From: Hibiscus mutabilis
Taxonomy: Eukaryota; Streptophyta; Magnoliopsida; Malvales; Malvaceae
Assembly (NCBI GenBank): GCA_019671005.1
Contig: CM033723.1
Location: 13,717,254-13,781,253, forward strand
Direction: 5' to 3'
Length of the DNA: 64,000 nt
The first letter of the stretch is position 1. Each line of letters opens with the position of its first letter. This document shows positions 1-12,615 of the stretch, piece by piece. The position numbers and the translations under genes are program-made. The notes below the pieces were generated by a model, which saw nothing but the letters and a program-made list of their open reading frames with translations, was not told the origin of the DNA and ran no database searches.

Positions 1-1169
1 TGAATCTTGCTCATCTCTGATGGAAGAGCCAACTGATATGCTACTGGACCAACTTTCTTCAAAATTTCATATGGTCCGATATATCTAGGACTTAACTTTC
101 CTTTACGACCGAATCTCATTATCTTCTTCCAAGGATAAACTTTCAAGAATACTTTTTCTCCAACTTTGAACTGAATATCTTTTCTTTTCAGATCTGCGTA
201 TGACTTTTGTCGATCAGCAACCTTTTTAAGATTATCTTGCACAATCTTAACTTTTTCTTCCATGTCTTGGAACAAATCTGGCTTAATAAGCTTGCGATCA
301 TGTAGCTCAAACCAGTTTAATAGGGATCTGCATTTCCTACCATAAAGAACTTCATAGGGTTCCATTTGAATACTTGCCTGCTAACTGTTGTTGTATGCAA
401 ACTCTGCTAATGGCAAGTACTCCCACGATCCTTCAAATTCAATAACACAAGCTCTTAACATATCTTCAAGTATCTGAATTATCATTTCCGACTGACCATC
501 AGTTTGAGGATGAAATGTTGTACTGAAATTCAATCGTGTCCCCATAGCTCTATGTAAAGCTTTCCAAAATCTCGATGTGAACTTTAGATCTCGATCAGAT
601 ACTATGGATATTGGCACTCCATGTAGTCAAACTATTTCTTTAATATATAACTCAGCGTACCTGCTCATTTGATAATCTGTCTGAATTGGTATAAAGTGAG
701 TTGATTTAGTTAACATGTCTACAATTACCCAGATAGAGTCTTTCTTACTCGGAGTCAATGGCAATCATGTTACAAAGTCCATTGTAACTCTATCCCACTT
801 CCATTGTGGAATGGAAATAGGCTGTAACTTTCCAGATGGTACTTGATGTTCAGCTTTCACTTTTTGGCAAGTTAAGCATTTTGCAACAAACTTTGATATC
901 ATTCTCTTTATACCAGGCCACCAATATCGACTTTTCAAATCTTGATACATCTTATTTCCACCATGATGCATGGTCAGTGGGCTATAATGTGCCTCAGTAA
1001 GCAGATCCTGCTTCAAATCAGCATCTTCAGGAATATATACTTTATCCTTGTAATAAAGACATCCATCGGGTTTAATTTTAAAATCTTTAATTTCACCCGA
1101 CTCTACTTGTTTCATCTTTGCTGCACAGTCTTTATCTCGGTGTTGACTTTCTTTAATTCGATCAAGCAA
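1..1169 (-). pseudogene. gypsy integrase (broken)
   Basis: Minus-strand frames give the integrase of the element. The H-H-C-C zinc-binding module lies in 765-1050 (HYSPLTMHHGG... then CLTCQK), followed by the start of the core (KWDRVTMDFVT). The second catalytic block, SDRDLKFTSRFW, lies in 560-610, with the FHPQTDGQSE motif downstream. Positions 1-380 encode the C-terminal part with a GPYEI (GPY/F) module. Stops and frame changes between 380 and 780 break the frame. A chromodomain, if present, would lie outside the window. Confidence 0.9.
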
Positions 1170-1192
1170 TGATCATCTCAAATGCAGGTCCA

Positions 1193-2512
1193 CTAATAAA
1201 GAACCATTTGATTGCCCTCTAACTGTGCATTTAAAGTCCTTAATGCAGGAAATGTCTTCCGACTTAAAGCATCTGCTACAACATTAGCTCGACCTGGGTG
1301 GTAATCAATGATCAAATCATAATCTTTTATTAGCTCTAACCACCTTCGTTGTCGTAGATTCAGCTCTTTTTGTGTCATCAAATATTTTAAACTATTGTGA
1401 TCGGTATATACATGGTAATGTTCACCATAAAGATAATGTCGCCACACCTTCAGAGCAAATACTACAAAAGGAATCTCTAAATCATGCGTCGGATAGTTCC
1501 TCTCATATTGCTTTAATTTTTAGGAAGCATAAGCAATTACCTTCCCATCATGCATCAGTACGCATCCTAAACCATTATAAGATGCGTCGCTGTACAAAGT
1601 AAATTTCTTTCCCAACTCTGGTTGTACTAACACTGGAGCTTCTGTCAAAACCTTCTTTAACTGATCAAAACTTTCTTGGCACTTTTTAGTCCAAACAAAT
1701 GGAACATCTTTTCTCAATAACTTTGTGAACGGGAGCAACTATCATCGAGAAATTCTTCACGAATCTACTGTAATATCTAGCCAGACCCAAGAAAATACGA
1801 ACTTTAGTAATATTCTTGGGAATTTTCCATTCAACAATGGACTGTATCTTTTTAGGATCAACTCTGATTCCTTCAGCTGAAGCTATATGTCCCAAGAAAG
1901 CTACCTCAGATAACCAAAACTCACACTTTGAGAGCTTAGCATATAGCTTCTTTTCTCTCAAAACTAAGCTTATTTTCTCTTAAAATCTATAATACTATTC
2001 TCAAGTGTGAATCGTGATCTTCCTTAGTCTTTGAATACACCAATATATCATAAATGAAGACTGCCAAAAACTGATCAAGGTACGGCTGGAATACTCGATT
2101 CATTAAATCCATAAATGCAGCCGGAGCATTAGTAAGAACAAATGGCATTACTACAAATTCATAATGGCCATACCTTGTCCGAAAAGCTATTTTTGGAACA
2201 TCTTCCTCCTTAAATTTTAATTGATAGTAACCAGATCGAAGATCAACCTTAGAGAATACAACTGCTCCTTTTAGTTGATCAAACAAATCTTCTATCCTTG
2301 GCAGTGGATACTTGTTCTTTATTGTTACCTTATTCAACTGTCGATAATGAATACACAGTCGCAATGATCCATCTTTCTTTTTTAACAAACAACATCGAAG
2401 CTCCCCATGGTGATGTACTGGGACGTATAAATACTCTATCCAATAATTCTTGCAATTGAGACTTTAATTCTCTCAATTCCGTAAGTGTCATTCTATACGG
2501 AGCCATTGACAC
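1193..2512 (-). pseudogene. gypsy reverse transcriptase and RNase H (broken)
   Basis: The minus strand shows the RT fingers and palm (LRLCIHYRQLNKVTIKNKYP, then DLRSGYYQL and YGHYEFVVMPF), the active-site block, and the thumb/connection (LSKCEFWLSEVAFLGH). RNase H follows (TLYSDASYNGLGCVLM, then VYTDHNSLKYLM and ADALSR). The frame shifts several times. The active-site block reads FIYDILVYS where the family has two adjacent aspartates, so one catalytic Asp has become Tyr (codon at 2050-2052). Confidence 0.92.
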
Positions 2513-2545
2513 TGGTTCAGTACCTGGAATAACTTCAATTCCAAA

Positions 2546-3290
2546 CTAAACTTCTCTTTCTGGAAGTAACCCTGGTAACTCCTCTAGAAATACATTGGGA
2601 AAATCTCGGACTGTCGATATGGTACTGAGATCATCATTAATCTTTTTAGTATCCACCACATGTGCTAAGAAGGCCTTACAACCTTGGTACAATAATTTCT
2701 TAGCCTTAAAAGCCGAAATCACATTCTTTAAACAATGCGATCCTTCACCCAACATTATGATCTCTGAACCATTAACAGTCTTTAAAATCAACTGTTGTTG
2801 ACAACATCTCACGATAGCATCATGAGCATGAAGCCAATCCATACCCAAAATAATCTCAAGATCACTAAAGGGCAATTCCAATTGGTCAGTTGGGAACTTA
2901 ATTCCTTGAACTACGAGTGAACACTTCTTACTCATTCTAGTTACTTGAGCACTTTGTCCTAAGGGATTAACAGCTATCACATCACTCTGAGTTGGTTCTA
3001 AAGGAATCTTTCTTTACCAAACTAACTTAGAACTAACATAAGAGTGTGTGGATCCAGTATCTATCAAAACAAATACAGGTTCACCATAGAGTAGAAAAAT
3101 ACATGTAATGATATCGGGTTCATCTCGATAATCTCTATCATCATGTGTCCGAAGATGATAAACTCTAGCTGAAGCCCGATCTTCTCTCCCTGCAGTAGCT
3201 TCATTTTCCCTTCGAGAACTTACTCTGATTGATCTTCCAGATCCTCGATTTTGACCTCTCTGCATACCAACTGATCTCTCGATCTGCACC
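2546..3290 (-). pseudogene. gypsy aspartic protease region (broken)
   Basis: A minus-strand frame carries the retropepsin active site as LIDTGSTHSYVS, near 3030-3070. It continues, after a frame break near 3014, into the conserved flap/C-terminal segment ILGMDWLHAHDA, and then the linker toward RT (DFPNVFLEELPGL). This is the usual position of protease between the gag zinc knuckle and RT in gypsy elements. The break makes the polyprotein non-functional. Confidence 0.88.
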
Positions 3291-3319
3291 GATCTGTCAT
3301 TCCAAGTTGGGCAATCACA

Positions 3320-4256
3320 TATAAAATGTCATGTTTTACCACAGCGGAAACAAGCCCCTGTAATCATCTGACAATCTCCATGATGCTGTCGGTTACAAAT
3401 CTTACATCGAGCAAGACTTAATTTACCACCAGAATGTTTCGCTGCTACTGCAGTATTCTTAGACTTCCCAACTTGGTTGAATTGTCTTCGAGCTGATGAA
3501 AATGCAAATTTCCCTTGTTGGTTATATCCTTTACTCCGCTTTGATGATTGTGAAGTAAAAGACATCCCAGCACTTCTTTTCTGGCCTTGAGATTCTTTCT
3601 TAGCTTTTTCTCGGACAATTTCCATTGCTTTGGCTCTATTAACGACTTCTTGAAAGTCCCTAGGAATAATTGCCACCAGCACTTCTTGATATCTGGCATC
3701 TATCTAAACCACTGATAAAACTATCAGTGATAGCTCTCTTGTCTGGTAGCAATTCAGAAGCAAACCTACTCAATCTATTAAACTCGCATTCATATTCATA
3801 CACCGAGCGATCTCCTTGCTTAAGGTCCTGGAACCGCTGCCTCATTTCCCGAATGAAGGCATCTCCAATATATTTCCTCCTAAACTCACAGAGGAAAAAT
3901 TGCCAGTTCAACTCTTCATGAACACGAGCAGTGACATTGTTCCACCATATCAAAGCTTATCCCCTCAATAAGGAAACTGCACCGTCCCACTTTCCTCGGT
4001 CATCACAATTAATCCGGGTCAACATGGTCTGTATATCATTCAGCAAGAAATCAGCAGACATTGAGTCTCCATCACTGTCGCCTTTAAAATCAGGAGCTTG
4101 CATCTTCTTTAACTCTTTAGATACAGAAATCCGAGGAGGTCTATTTATTATGGCATCCAAAGCCTGTAAAAAGGTGCCACGATCTTGTATTGGCATCTCC
4201 TGCTGCACAGGCTGTTGTGCCTCCTCTCCGACTTCTGGGGCATTTTCTGGCCCCAT
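3320..4256 (-). pseudogene. gypsy gag (broken)
   Basis: Minus-strand frames contain the retrotransposon gag core (WWNNVTARVHEELNWQFFLC ... FRRKYIG ... MRQRFQDLKQGDRSVYEYE ... FNRLSRFA) at 3660-3960. A basic, glutamine-rich segment follows, and then a cysteine/histidine zinc knuckle (CKICNRQHHGDC) and a second partial one (CFRCGKT) near 3335-3400. The N-terminal part (MGPENAPEVGEEAQQ) starts at about 4256. In-frame stops separate the blocks. Confidence 0.85.
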
Positions 4257-4441
4257 TTGCTGAGTACCATGTCAGGATCCTTCTCCTTCCGACATCTGTA
4301 CTCATAACATTCACTTAAACTAATAAGCAATTGCATCAATCAAACAAGTATCATTTCCAAGTAATTACGACATCCTAGTGGCATGTACTCTTTAAAGCAC
4401 TTTTTTTAGTTCAAATCAATCCAGAACCGACTAAACCTGTA

Positions 4442-4453
4442 GCTCTAATACCA
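4442..4453 (-). other. primer binding site (tRNA-iMet type)
   Basis: Read on the minus strand this is TGGTATTAGAGC, one mismatch from TGGTATCAGAGC, the usual complement of the plant initiator Met tRNA 3' end. It lies 5 bp inside the LTR boundary. Confidence 0.8.
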
Positions 4454-4458
4454 ATAAA

Positions 4459-7032
4459 TGTGACACCCCCTTCCCGTATTCGTACACCGAACACGAGTCA
4501 GAAATGTCACAGTAATTTAAAGTTTATTTTACCTTAAAAATCAGGGCTATTTCAAAATTTCAATTAACTTATGGACAACAATAACATTAAAACTAAATTC
4601 TAACAATAAACGCAGTAATTATACATATCACGTACTATTCACTATACATAAACAAAATCATTACAAGGCAAGCCGGTTAGATAGTTTAACAAAATACATA
4701 GATTATTTTGTACATGCCACTATTTACATACGAAATTGGGATGTCATAGGTACTGAAAATAACCTGTCAATATAAAATCTTCTTCCAAAAGATTCGATGC
4801 AAAAGCTTGCCCGACCATACTTCAGTTTACCTACGTGTATTACAGAAATACACGTTGAGAATACACTCAGTGAGGCATAAAGTAATTAATATATATAAAG
4901 AACCTTGAAATGCATGATAATTTTCAAAACCATGATAATTTTTAAATCACATGCTCAGTAATGCAGAAATGTCTATGTAGGTAAGCATGCTTTGTTCAAT
5001 TTGGTACTTATACAACACATAGCTTAATATATAAAATCATATAGCCCAAGGTAAATATCAAGTGACTAATATTCGAGTCATGTACTTTAAAAGTAATATC
5101 CTTTTCTTGCTCGTAGGACACAATGAAGTGTCAGACACACTAAAGTGTCAATAGCTCGTGAACACAATTGTGCCAGAAACTGTAACTCTAATGGTATACC
5201 ACAATATTGTCTAACTCAATATTATACTACCAAGGGCAAACTTTAAAAACAATTCCTGGAAAAATGGCAAGAAATCCAATTTTCACATATATGTCACATT
5301 AAACATCTTCATATTAGAGCGGTTCATACTCCAATATGTTCTATAACATCTCATGGTATACTGCCATAAAAAAATATTATCATGTAACTCATCATGTATA
5401 TATATCATGCCATAAACATATGTAAGCATAAAAATAACATATATCATTTCAAAGTATATGTTATAATATATTCAATTCTTATACAATAATGGAAAGTAAA
5501 TAAATAACTATCCACTATCAATAAAAATAGATCTGATAAAACTTTACATATTCGAACCAATATTTCTCATTCTTTTCTTTAATTTTCCAACTTTTCCCAA
5601 AATTCACCTTTTAGTCCCTAAAGACACCTTTAATCTTCCAACCACCATTTTCAAGCTAAATCCTTACATTTCTTATCAATTACACCTTAGGACCTAAACT
5701 TTAAAAATTTACATATTAGTCCTTGAAGTTTATGAAAATCATAAAATGGTCCCAAAATTAGAATAAACTTCAAAATCAACATCCAAGTCTCTTAACTCGA
5801 TTTTTCAACCCAATACACTTCAAAAACAAGCTTAACAATCAAGTCCCTAAACTTTACAAAATTTACAATTTGGTCCCTAATACAAAATAATTAGGAAATT
5901 TTCATTCCAAACAGCTTGTATCATCATTTTAAATCATTTAAACCCTAATTTTCCATCTTTCAAGAAAATGAATATTTCTTCAATCTAACAACATAAACAA
6001 GCTTGTATGACATCTTTCTCATCATTTCCATCATAAAAATAATTTTTGCAAGAATTTCCCCTATTTCTTCATCATAGCCGAAAGGTCACCTAGGCTTTTT
6101 CCATGGGATTTTCAACATTTGAACCATAGACACAACATCACAACATCATAACCAACAAGAACAACCTTTAAAACTCAAGTTTCGATCATGCTCTTCATCC
6201 ACCAAATCACCAAACTACATCTTAGAGACATGGAAACTTAACAAAAATTATACCAAAAGATAGAGAATTTCAAGGAGATTAAAATTCTATTTCATGTCTC
6301 AAGCCTAAAACCAACCATGGAAGCTTAAAAATCAAATTGAAATCTCACTTACCCTAGCTATGGTGTTTTCGGCAGCCTTGGAGAAGAAGAGAAAAAAATT
6401 GTTCAACTTTCTTTCTTTAATTATGCCAAATGGCATAATATACACCAAATTTTATAACATAAATCTTTAATAGCCAAAAGAACATTATACCCTTGAGTTA
6501 TAACCAATCCCATTCCAACACATGTCTTTTATTATCCAAAATAATCAATAATAATCAAAAAGTAAGGGTGAAATGACCTTTTTACCCTTAATGAACCAAC
6601 TTATCTTCAAAAATGCCATTTTCACCTATTTCACCAAAAATTGCATAGAATCAAATTTAAACCAAATAAAAACGATTCAAAAACTATATTATCATATTCT
6701 TTAGGTATTTCTAAGGCTTCCATAAAACTTTCATAATTTTCTGAGTTCGAATAATCATTCGAATAAATTTTTGAAACTTATTCCCTTTTATAGCTTTTTG
6801 CACAAATCCCGTACCAAAAATCCGATTCCCACCAAAATTCTTATACCGGGATAAACTATTCATTTTTGCCATAAAAAATTTTATTTGGAAAATTACCATG
6901 TTGGTCCCTAAACTTTTCCCAACTTTTCACTTTAGCCACCAAACTTTAAAATTTTACATTTGTCACTGAACTAAAACCACTAACTTTTAATTATTTGCAT
7001 TTTAGTCACTAAGCAAATATTGGGGTATTACA
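4459..7032 (-). repeat. 5' LTR of minus-strand gypsy element
   Basis: On the minus strand the LTR starts TGTAATACCCC and ends GGGGTGTCACA, so it has TG...CA ends and related short inverted termini, and is about 2.57 kb long. It is non-coding, AT-rich, and contains the repeated 'tttggtccctaa' type phrases common in plant gypsy LTRs. The inner edge is set by the primer binding site. The outer edge is set by resumption of the interrupted host LTR at 7033. The second LTR is outside the window. Confidence 0.85.
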
Positions 7033-9506
7033 TTGATCTTGTTGTTGTAGTGTTGCTGGAGGTATAAGGACGTGGTTAAGGTGTTTTTGGATGTTAATTG
7101 ATGTTGTTAATGTGTTAGAAACATTGGATGTTGGCTGGGCTTTGCTTAGGTAAGGTTTGGTGGTGTTCTTGATCGTTTTAGGAGGGTGTTGAGTGGATTC
7201 TTGTGAGGCAATGTTGTGTTTGTTGGTTGCTGGAGGTTTGAGGTACGGAGATGTGTTTTAATCCTCTCTTTTTTATTGGGTATAGCAGGGGAGTTGAATC
7301 CTTTGGCATTTGAGGAAGGCGAGGAAGCTTGATTCATGTAACGACAAGCAAGCGTTGGATTGTTGGTGAGTGGAAAAGTGTTTTGTTTCTATAAAAAGGT
7401 ATGGAAAGGAGTTGTGGGAGTTTAGATAAATTTTGATACACTTATCTAAGCTTGGAAGCAAGTATCAGTTGAGTTTTCTCTTGATTTTGGTTTTGCAAAA
7501 TGAAATCTCATACACATGTTGTTGGTTTTAATTACTCACTGTATTATGCATGCTTAAAAGAGAAAGAAGATGCAAATGATCATAGATGATGATTCATGAG
7601 AATGGCATATGGTTTATAAATGTGTTTTTGGAGATTGTTAAATACACAGTTTAATGTATTTGTGTTAGATTGATTTGATGCATATGCAAAATAGTGAGGT
7701 AATGTTGTTTATTGAATATATTGGCATTAAAATGATATCAGATATAGTTGGCATGCCATAGGGTTTATAGTGCACTATAAAAAAGTCACCTCATGTTTGT
7801 CGAGAGGTGTTAAGTGTCCATAAACTCCAACATGAGAACTACATCGGTTGAGGTGGTTAAATGTTCCATTACTCCCGCTGGTGGATTATACATCCAAACA
7901 GTAGAGGTGGGAAAATGTGTTGTTACTCCGGTTTGAGCCATTGAGGTGGGCAAGTGTGTCGTTGCTCCAGTTGAGGTATGTATGTGAAATGGTTGTGGGA
8001 ACCACTTGAGAAATCCGTGTATCCGATAAGTTTTGTGAAATGAAAGGTTGCTGGTTTTGAGTCACTTGAAAGCCAATATATGAGATAATGTATCATGTGA
8101 AATGGATTATGTTTGTATAATGGGATTTATACATGTGTTTCTCTTTAAGCTTGTAATAAAGGTGTTGTGGTGTGAAGCTTAAATTGAGGTAGAGATTGAA
8201 TATATGATACATGTGCTGAAAATGATTTAAATGTGCATATTTGAGATGATATGAAAAGCATGGTATGTTTTGCCATGAGATAAATATATGAGATTTGAAT
8301 CAAATGCTTTTAAATGCATTGATGAGTGTTATGCGATATCCCTCACTAAGCTTATAGCTTACGCTCTCTTTTCCTCATCAATGCAGAGAAATAGCTTTCT
8401 CGGACAGTACGTGTGCAAGCGAGGATCCAAGGGTCGATACTTTACAAAGTATGGTATTATATACGTTAAGTAGTAACAAGAAGGCAATGTGACTGGTTGC
8501 TTTGGGATATGTATTTTGAGTTACTTCCTGTTGTAATAGGTTGGATTGGTGTTTTGGTTTGGTATGATGCTTTTATATTTGGTTTCGAGGGGTTGGGAGA
8601 CATTAAGCATGCTTGGGTAGAAATCATGATCATAGGTGATTGCTTGAGTATGCCATGCTTAGTATAGCCTCAATCAATGTTGCTATGTTTGATGATTGAC
8701 TGTTTATGATGTCCTATGATGATTAGAGGTTGAATAGATAGTGTTAGATTGAGCCAAAGTGTAATATGTTGGACCTAGAGGTCAATACAGGTTGCCCCAT
8801 ACCAGTACAGGCCCTCAAGTTTTGGCACGTGGGGATCTGTCCAGGGTCAAAATGTTTAAAATAGCCTAGGCGTACCGATATGCCTGGTAACCATATATGT
8901 ATGTATAGTATTGAAACAGTGTTTGTTTTAGTACACGGGTTACCGTATCGATACGATGTTTAGCTACTGGAATCCAGATTTTCAAGATACACAAGCTCCT
9001 ACCGATACGCCTAAGGACCGTATCGGTACGCCATTGTCTCCTTGTGCCGTATCGAAACGCAAGTCACCTATACCGGTACGTAGACCGTTAATTCTGTTGG
9101 GATGCTATCTGAAGATTAGAATCTTTGCATTTTGGTCCCTGTTTCTTAATGTGCAATTAAATGCGTATTAATGATTATTTTGGGTTGAGATTTAACATGA
9201 AGACATGTAACATTACTAATTGAGTATTGGTAACGTTAATTTTATGAAAGTCCTTGTAAATCTTGTAAATTATGTTTTAGTCCCTGTAGAGCATTTTCGA
9301 GCAATTATATGTCGAAATGACGCCTGATTGAGTTGTAATTTTAACCATGGCATGTATGAACACTATAGGACCTAATAATACATTTAGATAAGATAAAAGA
9401 AAAAAATGGACCGTTTAGTTGTAATCTTCTCAGGGTTTATTTCAGTAAACCCTAATATAGCTCGCTCAGTTCAGTCTTACGGCTACATAGGGTCAAGGGG
9501 GTTACA
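7033..9506 (+). repeat. 5' LTR remnant of the Tekay-like element
   Basis: Ends ...CAAGGGGGTTACA directly before a PBS and matches 48813-51306. The first ~945 bp of the LTR are missing here because the minus-strand gypsy element sits at 7032/7033; they should lie left of the window. The LTR is non-coding. It includes a cluster of CGTATCGATACG-type palindromes at 8866-9080. Confidence 0.88.
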
Positions 9507-9511
9507 TTTGG

Positions 9512-9527
9512 TGGTATCAGAGCCAGG
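9512..9527 (+). other. primer binding site (tRNA-iMet)
   Basis: TGGTATCAGAGCCAGG, an exact plant initiator-Met PBS, 5 bp after the LTR end at 9506. Confidence 0.93.
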
Positions 9528-9790
9528 TTATGATTGTTAGGAGGTAGGTTATGGTTGTTTCGTTGATTGATGTTGTTTGAATATGATGTCTGACATGTAC
9601 GGTGATTGAATTTGTGAATTGTATTTGGTATGTGGTATGTTTGGGTGTTTTAAACATGGGACACATTGCCTTATTACTACTTGAGTTAAATGATTTTGTT
9701 TTTAAACGAACGTGTCTTGGATTCTTGCTGCAAGCTAGCCTAATTGTGTTGTTTTGTTGCATTATCATGTTTAGACTCATATTTTCGCGT

Positions 9791-10054
9791 ATGGGACCGA
9801 GACGAGAGACTAGAGTTCACATAGGTAGTGTGGTGGATACACATGATGATGAGTTGCCTCCTCCTCCACCGAATCCTCTTACTGGTGTTGGAGTAGAGGG
9901 AGGTGATCCTCAGCCACCCCAAGCACCTATTTTTAGTGATATGGCATCGTTAGTTCAGGCAACGACGGGAGCTTTCCAAGCGGCCATGGCTGGAGTGCAT
10001 GTCCTTGTACCAGCGCCTGCAGCTGTTAATACCGGGTTACCTCTGGAGCGTCTG
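9791..10054 (+). pseudogene. gag N-terminus of the Tekay-like element, truncated
   Basis: The frame starts MGPRRETRVHIG, is followed by a proline-rich stretch (ELPPPPPNPL), and reaches TGLPLERLC, a typical N-terminal gag layout for this group. An in-frame ATG 21 bp upstream and an open frame back to 9602 exist. I prefer 9791 because gag of this family usually begins with a basic MG/MPPR-like sequence. At 10055 the frame runs into the TGTAATATCC end of another LTR and stops 13 codons later, so only about 88 residues remain. Confidence 0.75.
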
Positions 10055-10500
10055 TGTAATATCCTAAATTTTTGGTTAGTGACCAAAATGTAAATTTTGA
10101 AAGTTTAGGGGTTAAAGTGTAAACTTTGGAAAAGTTTAGGGACCAAAATGCAATTTTCAAAAGTTATGTATTTTAACCCTATAAATGAATAGTTTACCAC
10201 CAAGAATGACATTTTCGTGTTACCTAGATTTTTCGTACGGAGTTTGTATTATTGGCTATAAAGCGATAAAGTTCGGAAGAATATTCGGATAATCGGATCG
10301 AATCGAATATCTAGGATATTTTGAAGGATGGTAAGCCAAGGTTGGTTATGTCATTTTACATGTCTAAGATATTTTCTTTGTTTTGGAAGAATATGAACCC
10401 TTGGATTTAAGTTGATTTTCCATGCTAAATATGAGCCGTTGGATGAAAATGGCAAGATCGTAATTTTAGAAAATTATAAGAGCAAAGTTAGAAAATCAGC
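10055..10500 (+). repeat. LTR fragment, family of the element at 25627-34339
   Basis: TGTAATATCCTAAATTTTTGG and the following ~250 bp closely match 25627 onward (shared phrases such as 'agtgaccaaaatgtaa' and 'gtgttacc(c/t)(a/g)gatttttcgtac'). Similarity fades toward 10500 and no LTR end is seen. It is a truncated solo fragment; the right edge is approximate. Confidence 0.7.
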
Positions 10501-10600
10501 AAGGACACGGTGTTGTCAAAAGCGAATAGCAGGTCGTGTTTGGAACACTCCTACCGAGGGGAGTGACACATGGGACGACCAACATAACCAGGGTAACTAG

Positions 10601-10708
10601 GAGGCGCAAGAAGAGCCATCGCGACCAAACGAGGAAGATGAACCCATTGTCGCGCTTCAGAAGAATCGTATCAAGAACAAGGCCACCAAGACTGCAACAC
10701 CAAAGTAG
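10601..10708 (+). pseudogene. C-terminal coding remnant of the Tat-like element
   Basis: An open frame of 35 codons reads EAQEEPSRPNEEDEPIVALQ and then a lysine-rich tail, ending in TAG at 10706-10708. A stop lies immediately upstream at 10598-10600. I do not recognise a domain. The position just before a purine tract suits the end of a retroelement polyprotein. Low-complexity non-coding sequence cannot be excluded. Confidence 0.35.
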
Positions 10709-10794
10709 GACCATAGTGAGGTACCTCCCATTGCATTACATATATTTTAGTTTCAGTTAGTTAGTTTTCATGCATCGAGGGTACTGAATCCTTC

Positions 10795-10807
10795 AAGTTT
10801 GGGGGTG
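10795..10807 (+). other. polypurine-like tract
   Basis: AGTTTGGGGGTG preceded by 'ccttcaag'. This wording is typical of the purine tract that follows the coding region in Tat/Athila elements. It may be an internal tract or the real PPT; a second tract at 22919-22927 precedes a better supported LTR start. Confidence 0.45.
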
Positions 10808-11210
10808 TTGGTGTTCATAGTCAAGCATTTGCATTTGTAGTTAGGAACAGGTTTTTCTATGGCATTTTGTTTAGCTTAAAGACAGTTTTTATGAATAAAT
10901 TAAGGATGTCCAATGATGAGCATTTAATTTTTGTGGATGTGGATTATTTGAATGTGCATGACTATTGAGATTGATAGAACCTACTTTAGGGCTTGATGCT
11001 TTGCGATTTATTTGTTACACGAATGCATGTTCTCCATTCTTAAGATTGTTAGAAAATTTTTATGAAAGAACTCTTGCATGCCTTAGTATGAATGATCTTA
11101 ATTAACTTGAATGATAAATGAAAGCATTAAAGGCTTTATTAGGCTCCCTTTTGTTTATTGTATGTGTTAAATTACGACAAATGCTTTGGCATAAATGTAG
11201 AGGGACACTC

Positions 11211-12615
11211 TGTTGCGTGTTTTGGGTGCTTCGCAATTGGTGCAAGTATAAACATCACAAGTTATAGTATAGTAAGATATCGTCTCCACAGGGATTGGTG
11301 AAACTCTGATTTTTAACTTCTCGCACTGAAAAGATAAATGAATAGTGATGATAGGTGTTTGGAAGTAACGAATAAAATAATTAAACAAGTGAAATAAATG
11401 GAGAAAGTAATCAAATAAAAGAGTATGTTGGGTTATCGTGAGTAGTGGTGTGAGGGCTGTTTGGATTGCCATGGCAATTGATTGATGAGGCAACTCAATT
11501 GCTAAGGCAACTAAGACCGGCTGAATTGTCGTGGCAACTGGGACTGGTTTGATTTCCGTGGCAACTGGTTCCTTCCTTCAAAGCTCAGCAAAGCATTCTT
11601 CAATGTCTTCCTGTTATCCCTAACCAAAGAACTAGTTAGTTGTGCATGCCTTGGTGATACATCCCTGCATTAACCTTGGATGAACAACAACCAATCTACG
11701 CTTCTCTTAGCCATTGAAATCCAATCCTTATTCCTAAGGTGGATTAACCTTCATCGATGATTTGTTGAATGAAGATCATGTTCATTCGTTTCTTGAATCT
11801 AACTCTCCCAAGTATAGATAAATAGATTTCTCTCGAGATCCTTTCCCAATTCACTCGAAATAAAAAATAAGAACCAAGAATGAACAAACTTTGAATTTAA
11901 ATTGCAATAAAAAACCTACACTATCCAAACATTTATCACAACCACAAACCCAAAATAACCCCAGCCAATTTAAATTAGTTCAAGGCTGGGGAAAAAGGAA
12001 ATTCAATAAAAACAATCCCAGACATGGATCGCATAAAGTAAAAATGAAAGAGATGAAGTGTGCGATCAGCCTTCTCACTAGAATTTGATTCCCCAAAATT
12101 TCACACCCAAAGCTGCGATTTGATCTTCTATTTAAAAAGGACGATGCGATCAGCTTTGTTGTTAATGAGGAGGATTTGAATGCGTTTAAATTCCTTGGAG
12201 ATATGATTCTTATTTGATCAGGCATTTGAAATTTGAATATGGGCTTTATCTGCTGCGATCTAGATAATGTTGCAGATAATATTGCATTTATCCAGAATTA
12301 TCCAGTTATGCCTCGGCAATCTACTTCGGCAACCTCTATAGAAATGACCCCTACTTGCCATGGAAACTCCTTCAACAATGACCCCTACTTGCCACGGCAA
12401 TCTCCACTTGCCACAACAATCCAGTCCTGCACAAAATAAAGCACACCAGCAGCGATTTTTCCACAAAAACCAACCAAATGCAATACCAAGCTTATTAACT
12501 AAAGAAACCAGAAAACTATGCTTGAATGCCTATCAATGCACCTAAAATGAGCCTAAGTCTAACAATAATATGAGTAAAAAGGGCAAGAAAAAATAGTACT
12601 TTTGCACACTCATCA
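11211..12615 (-). repeat. Athila 3' LTR
   Basis: 1405 bp, aligned along its length with 21081-22437. On the minus strand a purine tract (TTTGGGGTG) precedes the TGATGAG start, as expected for a 3' LTR. It contains several TTGCCNNGGCAA-type palindromes, e.g. 11466-11477, 11526-11537 and 12389-12400. Confidence 0.95.

Larger units (their letters stand above)
1..7032 (-). mobile_element. Ty3/gypsy LTR retrotransposon, 5' half (3' part outside window)
   Basis: On the minus strand the order is LTR, primer binding site, gag, protease, reverse transcriptase, RNase H, integrase, which is the Ty3/gypsy order. The integrase C-terminus runs off the left edge, so the 3' LTR and left target duplication cannot be seen. 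The right LTR edge abuts sequence at 7033 that is homologous, without interruption, to the interior of the LTR at 48813 onward. This element therefore inserted into an older plus-strand element. The coding region has many stops and frameshifts, so it is dead. Confidence 0.93.

Noticed and set aside
9602..9790. Longer gag start at 9602
   Set aside because: The added N-terminus is hydrophobic and unlike gag; it covers the untranslated leader after the PBS.
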